Below, one piece after another: positions 53,809 through 62,608 of a stretch of 64,000 nucleotides of DNA. Source of the stretch: Desulfopila sp. IMCC35008 (GTDB lineage: Bacteria; Desulfobacterota; Desulfobulbia; Desulfobulbales; Desulfocapsaceae); the NCBI RefSeq assembly GCF_010646885.2, contig NZ_CP050700.1, forward strand, positions 5,834,001 through 5,898,000, read 5' to 3'. A program made the position numbers and the translations under genes. The notes below the pieces were generated by a model, which ran no database searches, was not told the origin of the DNA, and saw only the letters and a program-made list of their open reading frames with translations. Within the stretch, counting starts at the first letter, position 1. Each line of letters opens with the position of its first letter.

Positions 53809-53837
53809 TTTACAAGGAATATCTTTTTGCGTATACG
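53809..53837 (+). promoter_or_regulatory. Sigma70-type promoter of modE-modABC
   Basis: TTTACA (53809-53814), a 17-base spacer and TATACG (53832-53837). The -10 element touches the left arm of the operator. Confidence 0.6.
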
Positions 53838-53858
53838 TTATTCTTATAGCGAATAACG
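53836..53858 (+). promoter_or_regulatory. ModE-type operator
   Basis: CGTTATTC and GAATAACG form a perfect 8-bp inverted repeat with a 7-base spacer, just before the modE start. Arms of the CGTTAT/ATAACG kind and this spacing are typical of ModE boxes. Its overlap with the promoter's -10 and start region implies repression when molybdate is bound. Confidence 0.75.
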
Positions 53859-53865
53859 CACTGTT

Positions 53866-54687
53866 GTGAGGTCAGATAGATTGAAGAAAATACTTGAGTC
53901 CATACCATCTGCCGTGTTGCTGGCGAAGTTGGCAAAAAGCGGTGGAAAACCAGACCCGGTCATATCCATGCTGGAAGCGATAGCAACCAATGGCTCTATT
54001 AACCAGGCGGCAAAAGTTGTCGGTATCAGCTATAAGGCTGCCTGGGAGCGGGTAGAGGCGATTAACAATCTCTCTCCTAAACCACTTGTGGTTAGAAAAA
54101 CAGGTGGTAGTGGTGGCGGTGGTACGGTCCTGACCGATAACGGAAGACTTTTTTTGAAACGAGCCCGACTTTTTCAGAAGCAACAGGAAAAACTGGTTAC
54201 GTTCTTTGAAGAGACACCGCGGGAGTCCTTTGAGATGCTGCAATCATTAAGGGGGATGGAGATGCAGATCAGCGCCAGAAATGTGTGGCTGGGCAATGTG
54301 AGCCGGATTGAGCAAGGCGCTGTTAACAGCGTGGTGACCGTTCGTTTAAAAGGAGAAGATACCATCGTTTCAGTCATAACACATAACTCTGTTGAGAGAC
54401 TTGGGCTGGTTCCTGGAAAGGAGGTGCATGTCCTTGTCAAAGCGCCCTCCGTTATGCTCAGCAAAGGGGCGGACCCTGATTCCGTTTCTGCCCGTAACAT
54501 TTTGCGGGGAACTATTAATCGTATTAGTCAAGGTGCAGTCAACGATGAGATTGTAGTTGATATTGCGGGGGGGAATACGGTCACATCAATTGTGACCAGT
54601 GAGTCCGTACGACGTATGGAGCTTGAGGAAAAAATGGAGATTTCAGCCATTATCAAGGCCTCCAGTGTATTGCTGGCTATTCCATAA
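53866..54687 (+). CDS. modE: Molybdate-responsive regulator ModE
   Basis: ModE senses molybdate and controls molybdate uptake and molybdoenzyme genes. The 273-residue protein has a winged helix (about 25-125: MLEAIATNGSINQAAKVVGI and GGTVLTDNGRLFLKR) and two tandem Mop/TOBE domains (ISARNVWLGNVSRIEQGAVN, and SARNILRGTINRISQGAVND), which bind the oxyanion at a dimer interface. The start is GTG at 53866; a TTG at 53881, better spaced from GAGG, is an alternative. The palindrome immediately upstream suggests autoregulation. modABC follow on the same strand. Confidence 0.93.
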   Translation: MRSDRLKKILESIPSAVLLAKLAKSGGKPDPVISMLEAIATNGSINQAAKVVGISYKAAWERVEAINNLSPKPLVVRKTGGSGGGGTVLTDNGRLFLKRARLFQKQQEKLVTFFEETPRESFEMLQSLRGMEMQISARNVWLGNVSRIEQGAVNSVVTVRLKGEDTIVSVITHNSVERLGLVPGKEVHVLVKAPSVMLSKGADPDSVSARNILRGTINRISQGAVNDEIVVDIAGGNTVTSIVTSESVRRMELEEKMEISAIIKASSVLLAIP

Positions 54688-54722
54688 AAGAGTCTCATAG
54701 AGATTGAAGAGAGAATAGAGTT

Positions 54723-55484
54723 ATGAATACATCTCGGTATATTACACAGCTAGTCACCGTGATAATTGTCATTTTTTTTTATGCCTCATTACAAGCGGGT
54801 GAGTTGCGTATTTCAGTGGCGGCCTCGATGACGGAACTGTTTAAGGATCTGGCAGCAATGTATGAAAAGAGTCATCCCGAGGTGAAGATCATCTCCAATT
54901 TTGGACCTTCGGGGGGCCTTGCCAAGCAAATAGATCTGGGGGCTCCTGCGGATTTGTACGTGTCGGCCAATCCAAAGTGGATGCACTTCCTGATAGAAGA
55001 GAAAAAGGTTGAGTCTTCTACCCAAAAGATATTTGCCCACAACACCCTCGTTTTTACAGGGTTACCTCAAGAGAAAATAAACTCACTGGCAGATTTGCCT
55101 TCATTACAGCGAATTGGTATCGGTAGCCCGGGAAGTGTCCCGGCGGGACAATATGCCAAAGAGGCAATGGTGAAAAAGGGATTGTATGATAATCTGCTGA
55201 AAGACGGCAAACTGGTAATGGCCAAAGATGTCCGTCAAGCACTGATTTATGCCGATCGGGGAGAGACGGACGGTTCATTTGTATATAAGACCGATGCTCT
55301 ACTGGCCCGGCAGGCCAAGGTCTTTTTTGAAGTACCGCAGGAGCTGTACCATATGGTAACATATCCTTTGGCGATGACGGTGTTGGGGATGTCGAACAGT
55401 GATGCAAAAGGTTTCTATGATTTTATAGTATCTGCAGAGGTGTACCCAACTATTGCAAAGTATGGATTTTCCCTACCGCAGTAA
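54723..55484 (+). CDS. modA: Molybdate-binding periplasmic protein ModA
   Basis: ModA binds molybdate or tungstate for the ModBC importer. The 253-residue protein has a signal peptide (TQLVTVIIVIFFYASLQAGE) and the family start LRISVAASMTELFKDLAAMY. It also has NFGPSGGLAKQIDLGAPADL and a C-terminal MTVLGMSNSDAKGFYDFI. It follows modE after 35 bases and precedes modB by 18. Confidence 0.95.
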   Translation: MNTSRYITQLVTVIIVIFFYASLQAGELRISVAASMTELFKDLAAMYEKSHPEVKIISNFGPSGGLAKQIDLGAPADLYVSANPKWMHFLIEEKKVESSTQKIFAHNTLVFTGLPQEKINSLADLPSLQRIGIGSPGSVPAGQYAKEAMVKKGLYDNLLKDGKLVMAKDVRQALIYADRGETDGSFVYKTDALLARQAKVFFEVPQELYHMVTYPLAMTVLGMSNSDAKGFYDFIVSAEVYPTIAKYGFSLPQ

Positions 55485-55502
55485 AGACAATATTGTTTCG
55501 TT

Positions 55503-56186
55503 ATGCTGACTCTTTCCCCACAGGATATTGAGGCCATTGGGCTTTCCTTGAAAGTCGCGATTTCGGCCACCCTGATTTCGACACCTATGGGTATAGGTGT
55601 CGCCTATTTTCTTGTTTTCAGCAGGATGCGGGGTAAATCAATAGTAGAAGGGATCATCAATCTGCCGTTGGTGTTGCCGCCTGTCGTAGTAGGATACCTG
55701 CTGCTTCTGGCATTTGGTTCAAATGGCATTATCGGTAAATTGCTTGCCGGATTCAATATCCGGGTGGTGTTCAGCCTGACAGGGGCGGTGATTGCCTCGG
55801 CCGTGGTCGGTTTTCCGTTGCTGGTTCGTTCAATCCGTATCGGTATGGAAGCTATCGATCCCGCGTATGCCAGGGTTTCCCGTACCCTTGGTGCGGGCTG
55901 GTGGGACAGTTTTCTAACCATCATTCTGCCGCTTAGTCTGAGAGCTGTTTTGGCTGGCATGACCCTTATGTTCGCCCGGAGTCTCGGTGAATTCGGGGCC
56001 ACAGTTATCCTGGCGGGTAACATTCCGGGGGTAACGCAAACTATACCACTGGCCATTTACGAGTATACCAGCGTTCCGGGCGGAGACCGGATGGCCCTTA
56101 CCCTTTGTATGGTTTCTATCGGTCTCTCTTTTGCAGTGTTGCTTGTCAGTGAAGCGGCGACGCGCCGGTTCAGGAGGTCAGTGTAA
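55503..56186 (+). CDS. modB: Molybdate ABC transporter permease ModB
   Basis: This 227-residue inner-membrane permease has about five helices. The family's INLPLVLPPVVVGYLLL segment is present, and the coupling (EAA) loop reads RTLGAGWWDSFLTIILPLSL. ARSLGEFGATVILAGNIPG is typical of ModB. It ends one base before the modC start codon. Confidence 0.95.
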   Translation: MLTLSPQDIEAIGLSLKVAISATLISTPMGIGVAYFLVFSRMRGKSIVEGIINLPLVLPPVVVGYLLLLAFGSNGIIGKLLAGFNIRVVFSLTGAVIASAVVGFPLLVRSIRIGMEAIDPAYARVSRTLGAGWWDSFLTIILPLSLRAVLAGMTLMFARSLGEFGATVILAGNIPGVTQTIPLAIYEYTSVPGGDRMALTLCMVSIGLSFAVLLVSEAATRRFRRSV

Positions 56187-56187
56187 T

Positions 56188-57243
56188 ATGCAGCTTGACG
56201 TGCAAATGGAAAAAACGGTTGGAGACTTTCGTCTGGCTACCACCTTTACCCTCTCCTCCCCCAGGACTGGAATTTTCGGTCCATCCGGAAGCGGCAAGTC
56301 AACCCTGATGAATCTGCTTGCGGGCCTGTCCACACCTGACAGCGGTTCTATTCTCCTCGATAATGAACCGCTGTTTGACAAAGAAAGAAAAATAAACCTG
56401 AAACCGGAACAGAGGGGAGTCGGGGTCGTTTTCCAGCATGCCCACCTCTTCCCGCATATGAGTGTCAGGCGAAACGTCCTGTACGGTTATAATCGGACGA
56501 AAATAGAGAACAGGCGGATAGAACCGGAAACCCTGTTTGAGATCCTTGGCATAGACGCGCTGCTAAAACGTGCTGTAACAACGCTGTCTGGCGGTGAGCG
56601 CCAACGGGTGGCCCTGGCCAGAACAGTACTTACCTGTCCGAGGCTGATCCTGATGGATGAGCCACTCAGCGGGTTGGACGAGAGTAACAAGTTTAAGATT
56701 ATCCCGTATCTCAATCGGGTATTCTCTGAATTTGCGATCCCCCTGCTCTTTATCAGTCATTCGATGTTGGAGATGCGAATGATGACCGACCAGACTCTGG
56801 TGATTGATAAAGGCAGAGTAGCTCAAAAGATTGCTACAGAATCACTCGCCAGAAGCTCATGGAGCGGCCCGGCAAAAGGATATGTGAACCTGATCAGTCT
56901 TGGCCCGCCGAAGCCGAGAAACGATCTCTTTGCGTATCGCTGGGGGCAGACGAACCTGATTTTGACAGAACCTGGCACTGACGCGGACAACCTGTTCGAA
57001 CTGGATGCACGGGAGATCTTGCTCTTTAAGCGCCACCCTGAAGCAACCAGCGCCCGCAACCTGCTCAAATGTACCATCAAGCAGATTTTCACCTCCGGGA
57101 ATCGGGTTCGGGTGGAGCTTGATTGCGGAGGTCAGGTGCTTATCGCCCAGATTGTGCCGGAGTCGGTACGTGAACTGGGTATCCGGGAAGGGTGCAGGGT
57201 GGTTGCTGCTATCAAGGCCTCTGCTTTTAACAGGATTTTCTGA
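56188..57243 (+). CDS. modC: Molybdate ABC transporter ATPase ModC
   Basis: This 351-residue ATPase drives molybdate uptake. It has Walker A FGPSGSGKST, Q-loop VFQHAHLFPHMSV, signature LSGGERQRVALAR, Walker B LILMDEPLSGLD, and a C-terminal TOBE/Mop domain (KCTIKQIFTSGNRVRVELDC). The ATG at 56188 follows AGGAGG; the longer frame through modB is rejected. The imported molybdate would supply the molybdoenzyme encoded at 15.8-18.6 kb. Confidence 0.95.
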   Translation: MQLDVQMEKTVGDFRLATTFTLSSPRTGIFGPSGSGKSTLMNLLAGLSTPDSGSILLDNEPLFDKERKINLKPEQRGVGVVFQHAHLFPHMSVRRNVLYGYNRTKIENRRIEPETLFEILGIDALLKRAVTTLSGGERQRVALARTVLTCPRLILMDEPLSGLDESNKFKIIPYLNRVFSEFAIPLLFISHSMLEMRMMTDQTLVIDKGRVAQKIATESLARSSWSGPAKGYVNLISLGPPKPRNDLFAYRWGQTNLILTEPGTDADNLFELDAREILLFKRHPEATSARNLLKCTIKQIFTSGNRVRVELDCGGQVLIAQIVPESVRELGIREGCRVVAAIKASAFNRIF

Positions 57244-57277
57244 ATCATCGGATTAATCGTGATCTTTCATACGGTAT

Positions 57278-58213
57278 TCAACCAAAAACAGCCTGGTAGA
57301 ATTCGTTTTTCGGGATGGCCTGTACCATTTGTGCCAGATCCTTCATCTGCAGGTGTGCTTCTGCTTTCTCCGGTGTTGGCATTACGATGTTGAACTGACG
57401 GTACCGCCAGAAGGAGGTAGCCACAGCACCATATTCAATATGGCACTGAAAGAGTTCCTTTTCCATATCAGTGAGCGGCCTTATTGACTGGTAACCGTCA
57501 ATAAGGCCGCTCACTGATTGAAGGGAAAATTTTCCGGCGGGGCAACAGCATCCGGCTGCGCACATGCCAAGATCAAAGACAAAGAAGTAGTTGCACACCT
57601 CTTCAAAATCGAGCAGGGCGGTCAGTGTTTCGCCCCTGAACAGGATGTTGTCGTAGAATAAATCACCATGGATGAGGCCTGATGGAAGTTCCTTACGGCA
57701 GCAGTCCTGCAGGTCATCTGTTCTCTGTTGAAGCCATTTACTATATTCATCGTTACGTCCATATACTTCAGGGAAACATTCTATGCCGTAGGAAAAGGAA
57801 ACCGGGAGGAAGTCTGTTGGCGGAATTGAATGCAGTCTGGCCAGGGCGGAGCCAACCTGGAATATCATCTTTGTTCGAAGGGGCTCCTTCACCTCTCCGT
57901 CAATAAAGTGCTTGATGTAGACCGGCTTGCCTTGATACTCAATGAATGGTCTTCCGTCAGTCGTCCTGACCAGCTTGGTTGTGGGGAAGCTGTGGCGGCT
58001 CAGCAGGTCGAGGGTTGCTGTCAGGGTGGATATTTCATCAATATCCTTTTCGTCGCAAACAGAGAGAACATAATGCCCGCTGCTGGTTGTAAGGACTATG
58101 CTGGAGTTGGCCGATCCCCCAGCCAGTGAAGAGTGTTTCTCGACGTCCCCGATATTGTAATGTGCAAGCAGTCTGTCGATTGTGTCCTGGTCAAGGGTGG
58201 TGTAATTTGCCAT
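57278..58213 (-). CDS. Homoserine-kinase-like phosphotransferase (APH fold)
   Basis: This 311-residue kinase has the aminoglycoside-phosphotransferase fold, as in the ThrB-type homoserine kinases outside the GHMP family. Motifs are SLAGGSANSSIVL (nucleotide loop), catalytic GLIHGDLFYDNILF and metal site LLDFEEV. It follows threonine synthase by three bases, so phosphorylation of homoserine for that enzyme is the most likely role; choline- or methylthioribose-type kinases share the fold. Between codons for QSVSGLIDG and YQSIRPLTD the DNA forms a perfect 22-bp inverted repeat (57467-57518), although the protein there still fits the family (LIDGYQSIRPLT). Confidence 0.85.
   Translation of the reverse strand: MANYTTLDQDTIDRLLAHYNIGDVEKHSSLAGGSANSSIVLTTSSGHYVLSVCDEKDIDEISTLTATLDLLSRHSFPTTKLVRTTDGRPFIEYQGKPVYIKHFIDGEVKEPLRTKMIFQVGSALARLHSIPPTDFLPVSFSYGIECFPEVYGRNDEYSKWLQQRTDDLQDCCRKELPSGLIHGDLFYDNILFRGETLTALLDFEEVCNYFFVFDLGMCAAGCCCPAGKFSLQSVSGLIDGYQSIRPLTDMEKELFQCHIEYGAVATSFWRYRQFNIVMPTPEKAEAHLQMKDLAQMVQAIPKNEFYQAVFG
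57467..57518. repeat. Perfect 22-bp inverted repeat inside a coding region
   Basis: Arm 57467-57488 (ATCAGTGAGCGGCC...) is exactly complementary to arm 57497-57518, with an 8-base loop TGGTAACC that can itself nearly pair. It lies wholly inside the homoserine-kinase-like gene. The mRNA would fold into a very stable hairpin in mid-gene. Confidence 0.9.
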
Positions 58214-58216
58214 AGC

Positions 58217-59650
58217 CTATAATCTGGTTCGTATTGCCCGTACAAGAGCGGGTTCGAGCACGTCGTAACTGCAGGTTCGCAGGTGGTGGAAACGATTCCG
58301 GGCAGCTTCAATGGATGGATGAGTTGTGGTAAGTTTCAACCCCGGAATTCTATGAAAAACCTGGCCGATCACATCGGGGAATTTGGCAGGATGGGCGGTG
58401 GCCAGACAGACAACCTTGTCTTGTTGGCTCCAGGAGTCCTGACAGTTCCAGGCTGCGGCGACGGCGACGGCACCGTGCGGGTCGAGCAGGTACGCATCCT
58501 GAGCGTAAACCGTGGCAATGGTTGCCAGTGTTTCTTCATCCGAAATTGTGGTGGAAACAAAGCCGGTACGGAATTGTTTCCAGAGGTCTGCCGGGAACCT
58601 GAGCAATCCGTGTTCATTGAATTCTTTTATGAAATCATTGAGTAGTTCCGTATCACCAGCGCAGTTGAAATAGAGAAAGCGCCAGAAATTGTAGGGGACC
58701 AGGATATCAATGGCGGAGGAGCAGGTTGTGATGAGCTCTTCCTGGGAGAGGTAGCCTTTTTCAAACACCCTGTAGAGGGTGCCGTTGTCGTTGGTGGCGC
58801 ACACGAATTTTTTCACCGGCAGTCCCATTGAGCGGGCGATGAAACCTGCGCAGAGATTGCCGAAGGCTCCTGCCGGTACTGAAAAGACAACTTCTTCGCC
58901 AACGTCTTCTGCCACCTTGAAATAGCCATGGAAATAGTGGATAGTCTGGACCATCACCCGGCACCAGTTGATGGAGTTGACGCTGGAGAGTTTCAGCTCC
59001 TTTTTGAGCTGCCCGTCACCAAAGAGGTTTGCCACAACAACATCGAGATCATCGCCACCATTTTTGCACCCCGTCACACCCACAGGGTGGACATTGTCGG
59101 CTTCGAGCGTGGTCATCTGCCGTTCCTGTTCTTCCGAGATCATGCCTTTGGGGTAGAGCGGCCAGCACTCCAGGGTGTCTTTTCCAGCTGCAGCCCAGGC
59201 TGCTGCTGGTCCGGTGTCACCGGTGGTTGCCAGGATGAGTGAGAGCTTTTCGTTCTTCCGGGCCAGGAAATAGTCCATGCAGTTGATCAGGAAACCCATG
59301 GCGATATCCTTGAATGAGAGGGTCGGTCCGTGGAACAGTTCCTGGATAAAGAGGTTGGAACTGCCGAACCGAACGACAGGGATGATCTCATTACTTTCAA
59401 ACCCGGCAAAACTATTATTGAGCAGTTCCCTTAGATCATCTGCCGGGATTATTTCCGGGTCGATAAATTTTTTAAGGATGGTTTCGGCGAGTTCGAGGTA
59501 CTCCATTGTCGCCATATTCTGCAGCTCCCGGGGAGAAAAGCGAGGGATTGTCTCGGGTACAAAGAGACCTCCGTCTGCAGCAAATCCTTCCAGAATAGCC
59601 TGGTCAAATGGTACCGGTTCGATTCCTCCGAGGGTGCTTTTATATTTCAT
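58217..59650 (-). CDS. thrC: Threonine synthase
   Basis: This PLP enzyme converts O-phospho-L-homoserine to L-threonine. The 477-residue protein has the N-terminal signature KYKSTLGGIEPVPFDQAILE and the PLP lysine K114 in FHGPTLSFKD. It also has ATTGDTGPAAAWAA and the phosphate loop VPAGAFGNLCAGFIA. It is the E. coli/yeast long type. Its ATG overlaps the stop of the OCD-family gene (ATGA), and the kinase-like gene follows after three bases, so the three are one operon. Confidence 0.95.
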   Translation of the reverse strand: MKYKSTLGGIEPVPFDQAILEGFAADGGLFVPETIPRFSPRELQNMATMEYLELAETILKKFIDPEIIPADDLRELLNNSFAGFESNEIIPVVRFGSSNLFIQELFHGPTLSFKDIAMGFLINCMDYFLARKNEKLSLILATTGDTGPAAAWAAAGKDTLECWPLYPKGMISEEQERQMTTLEADNVHPVGVTGCKNGGDDLDVVVANLFGDGQLKKELKLSSVNSINWCRVMVQTIHYFHGYFKVAEDVGEEVVFSVPAGAFGNLCAGFIARSMGLPVKKFVCATNDNGTLYRVFEKGYLSQEELITTCSSAIDILVPYNFWRFLYFNCAGDTELLNDFIKEFNEHGLLRFPADLWKQFRTGFVSTTISDEETLATIATVYAQDAYLLDPHGAVAVAAAWNCQDSWSQQDKVVCLATAHPAKFPDVIGQVFHRIPGLKLTTTHPSIEAARNRFHHLRTCSYDVLEPALVRAIRTRL

Positions 59651-60600
59651 TTCGTAATCAACTCCCTGTAGACCGCGTCTGATATCTTGATGTCCTGAAC
59701 AGCCACACCTGTCAGGTCTGCCACGGTTATCAGTTCCTCTGATGTCCGTCCAGGTGCGGATCCGTTAATGATCTGGCCCAGCTCTGTTAAGGTGTCGCTG
59801 GTGATAATTCCAGCCTTGATGGCCTTAGAGATCTCGCCTCGTTCCAGACATTGCGAAATTGAATCGGCAACTACCAGATCGCATTGGCCGAGAATTTTTT
59901 CATCGAGCTCCTGCTTATTGGGTGAGTCTGATCCCATGGCGGTTATGTGTGTTCCCGGTCGGATCATGTCCATCTTGATCAGGGGACTCTCAGAAGGGGT
60001 GGCTGTCACCAGGAGATTGCAGTGGGCGGTGACTTCGGCAGGGTCGTCGGTAGTTGTGACGTTAAAACCAAGGCCTGTCATTGTCTCTTTGTATTGCTGC
60101 CTGCTGTTTTCTGAACGTCCCCAGGCGATGAGGTCCCTGCAGGGGGTAATCTCTTTCAGGTATTGTACCTGCATTTTCGCCTGGATACCTGTACCGAATA
60201 TGCCAATTCCATCTACTTCAGCCGGGGCGAGGTATTTTGCGGCAATCTGTCCGGCTACTGCCGTCCGCACATCGGTAAGATATCCTTCATCGAGAAGGAT
60301 GGAGAGGAGCTCTCCTGTGTTTTTCGAAAAAACAAGCATCAACCCTGAGTTGGAGGGTAAGCCGTGTTTCGGATTCTCATAGAAACCGGAGGCTATCTTA
60401 ATGACATAAAAATCATCTTCTCTGGCGTATCCATACTTGATATGGGTATCGCCGGGAGGATCTGTAAATGTGAGTTCCCCGACAGGCGGCACAATGACCT
60501 CACCCCTGGAGTAGGCTCCGAAACCGTCTTCAATTGTTTCTATAAAACTCATCCTCTCACATACTTCTTTTATTTGCCGTAAATCGAATATTTGTGTCAT
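59647..60600 (-). CDS. Ornithine cyclodeaminase/alanine dehydrogenase family protein
   Basis: This 317-residue NAD(P)-dependent protein has the family features: IKIASGFYENPKHGLPSNSG substrate region, LTDVRTAVAGQIAAKYLAP, Rossmann motif GIGIFGTGIQAKMQVQYL and LLVTATPSESPLI. It is the first gene of an operon with threonine synthase and the kinase-like protein. Family members make proline, alanine, or reduce imines; the threonine pathway has no standard step for it. It is shorter than the OCD-family protein at 45.9 kb and keeps the canonical GxGxQA loop, so the two are not close duplicates. Confidence 0.88.
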   Translation of the reverse strand: MTQIFDLRQIKEVCERMSFIETIEDGFGAYSRGEVIVPPVGELTFTDPPGDTHIKYGYAREDDFYVIKIASGFYENPKHGLPSNSGLMLVFSKNTGELLSILLDEGYLTDVRTAVAGQIAAKYLAPAEVDGIGIFGTGIQAKMQVQYLKEITPCRDLIAWGRSENSRQQYKETMTGLGFNVTTTDDPAEVTAHCNLLVTATPSESPLIKMDMIRPGTHITAMGSDSPNKQELDEKILGQCDLVVADSISQCLERGEISKAIKAGIITSDTLTELGQIINGSAPGRTSEELITVADLTGVAVQDIKISDAVYRELITK

Positions 60601-60767
60601 AATATAATTTCATCTCGTTATACATGTGGCCACCGGAATTCTTTCGACTGGTACCGGCAAAAACAAATTCAATTATACTCTACACGAAATTGGTTTGTAG
60701 CACACTCATCCAGAGCAGTGTAAATCTTTGGGGGTAAGCTGTAGATGTCAATGATATTTACTGGAAT

Positions 60768-61316
60768 ATGATAAAATCGCAACTGACATTAGTTCATGGA
60801 GGGCGTTCCGCCTGGTATCGGGTGAACGGGTTCAGCTGCCGTCTGGTCAATACAGCAACGTTTCGCACCCTGAATCTTGATGCTGTTGTCTTTGAGGAGG
60901 ATACCCACCTGATATTGACCCTGGACAGGGTGATGACTCACGGAGAGGTTCACCCGATCAGGCTAATGACGGAATTACATACGGCCCGCCCTCACACTCC
61001 CGGGTCACTTATTATCAATGATTCAAGTTGGTATGGCGTGGTGATCGATCTCGACAGGGAGCAAATATGCAGGGAGGATTGGATTGACAGTACCTATGAG
61101 CAGATTGGCAGGAGGATAAGTCTCAAGCGCATCCGGACTATCGGTGTGCACCTGCTGGGCACTATCCATGGCAAGATGGATGTGGATTTCTGCCTCGACC
61201 GTTTCGTTTCTGCCGTTGGACGCTGGCGGAGTGAAAGCCTGGAGGATGTCTGGTTAATCGTATCAGAGACGTCTGAATTGACACCCCATCGGCTTTTGCA
61301 GTCATATAGAAACTAA
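60768..61316 (+). CDS. Protein of unknown function
   Basis: This 182-residue soluble protein has no signal peptide or membrane helix. It has an N-terminal beta-rich part (LTLVHGGRSAWYRVNGFSCR, VVFEEDTHLILTLDRV) and a C-terminal mixed part (TIGVHLLGTIHGKMDVDFCL, then LEDVWLIVSETSELT). I do not recognise the family. The start at 60768 has only a weak ribosome site. It stands alone between a divergent and a convergent gene. Confidence 0.6.
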   Translation: MIKSQLTLVHGGRSAWYRVNGFSCRLVNTATFRTLNLDAVVFEEDTHLILTLDRVMTHGEVHPIRLMTELHTARPHTPGSLIINDSSWYGVVIDLDREQICREDWIDSTYEQIGRRISLKRIRTIGVHLLGTIHGKMDVDFCLDRFVSAVGRWRSESLEDVWLIVSETSELTPHRLLQSYRN

Positions 61317-61319
61317 AGG

Positions 61320-61577
61320 CTATTGATTTTCCAGGGCGTCTGCTGCCTTCATGGAACCGGTTTTCTTTCCCTGCACGCCTTTTAGCGAGCTGTCGCCAAG
61401 CATGGAGACTACATACAGCCCTGCAATGACGATGGCGATGAAAACGCCTGTTTTTGTAGCTTCTTTCGGTTTCTTGATGGCGAAAAGGACAATGCAGGCG
61501 AGTACGATCAGCGCGATAATCGGGTTTTCTATAATGTGATATTTGGCGAGGGTGAAATAATAATTTATATCCATGGC
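61320..61577 (-). CDS. Small two-helix membrane protein
   Basis: This 85-residue protein has two membrane helices (NPIIALIVLACIVLFAI and GVFIAIVIAGLYVVSML) joined by KKPKEATKT, and a basic C-tail. AGAGG seven bases before the ATG at 61577 fixes the start; a longer frame upstream overlaps the leader of the divergent gene. The function is unknown. Confidence 0.7.
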   Translation of the reverse strand, partial: AMDINYYFTLAKYHIIENPIIALIVLACIVLFAIKKPKEATKTGVFIAIVIAGLYVVSMLGDSSLKGVQGKKTGSMKAADALENQ

Positions 61578-61687
61578 CGGGCCTCTCATTTTGAATTTCA
61601 AAGTATGTATGTCTGTATAATAGGTAACAATCTGATTTGGTGCAATATAATGTTGTGTTCTTTGTTCATCAGAAGGAGTCGATTTCA

Positions 61688-62608
61688 ATGAACAGGCGAG
61701 AGTTTCTTCGAGACGTTTTTCTTTTTACGGCTGGTTTCACCGCGAGTGTACCCATGTTTGATATCAGTAATGCGGGAGCAACGTCCAATGGCGGCCGGCC
61801 ACAGCTGATAGAAGGAACAGGTACTGAGTATAGCAGGCTGATGAAGGTGGTAACAGAAGGCCTGGGTGGGATGGGGAAGTTTGTCTCGCCAGGTGATACG
61901 GTGGTGATTAAACCAAATATTGGCTGGGACCGCACGGTTGAGCAGGGGGCCAACTCGCACCCACTGGTGGTGCGGGCACTGGTGGAAATGGCGCTCGAAA
62001 GCGGGGCACAGAAGGTGAAAGTCTTCGATCACACCTGTAACGAGAAAAGACGTTGTTATGCAAACAGCGGCATTCAAAATGCCTTGAAACAGATAAGTGA
62101 CCGCAGGGTTCGACTCGAACATATCGACAGACGTAAATTTGTGCCCGTAGACATAAAAAAAGGCAAGTCACTGACCCGCTGGGACATATACCGTGATGCC
62201 CTGGAAGCTGATTGTTACATCAATGTACCGGTGGCCAAGCATCATAGTTTGAGCCGGTTGACACTCGGCCTTAAAAATTCCATGGGAGTGATCGGGGGCA
62301 ACAGGGGGAGCCTGCACCACGATCTGGGCCAGAAACTTGCTGACCTGGCGACGGTGGTCCGGGCTGATCTTACTGTCATTGATGCGACCAGGATGCTGCT
62401 GAGAAATGGTCCGCAGGGTGGGCGTGTGCAGGATGTGAAAGTAGCGGATACGATTATCGCTACCCGTGACCCTGTTGCTGCAGATGCCTATGCGACGCTC
62501 CTGTTCGGTCTTCAGCCGGATGATATTGACTCTACGGTTGCTGCACACCGCCTTGGACTAGGTGAGATAGATCCGGCCAGGATTATGATCCGGAAAATCC
62601 AGGGATGA
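61688..62608 (+). CDS. Tat-exported DUF362 protein
   Basis: This 306-residue protein has a Tat signal (MNRREFLRDVFLFTAGFTAS) and a DUF362 domain (GDTVVIKPNIGWDR, ADCYINVPVAKHHSLSRLTLGLKNSMG, DRHP-like ATRDPVAADAYATLLFG). DUF362 proteins are common in anaerobes, often beside ferredoxin proteins, and are suspected redox or metal-centre proteins; the exact role is not known. AAGGAG lies eight bases before the ATG. The stop overlaps the start of the following polyferredoxin gene (ATGA), so the two are co-translated and probably work together in the periplasm. Confidence 0.88.
   Translation: MNRREFLRDVFLFTAGFTASVPMFDISNAGATSNGGRPQLIEGTGTEYSRLMKVVTEGLGGMGKFVSPGDTVVIKPNIGWDRTVEQGANSHPLVVRALVEMALESGAQKVKVFDHTCNEKRRCYANSGIQNALKQISDRRVRLEHIDRRKFVPVDIKKGKSLTRWDIYRDALEADCYINVPVAKHHSLSRLTLGLKNSMGVIGGNRGSLHHDLGQKLADLATVVRADLTVIDATRMLLRNGPQGGRVQDVKVADTIIATRDPVAADAYATLLFGLQPDDIDSTVAAHRLGLGEIDPARIMIRKIQG

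Larger units (their letters stand above)
53535..53865. other. Divergent control region upstream of modE
   Basis: It holds the modE promoter (53809-53837) and ModE-like operator (53836-53858). The promoter of the leftward large gene was not identified. No other feature is seen. Confidence 0.5.
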
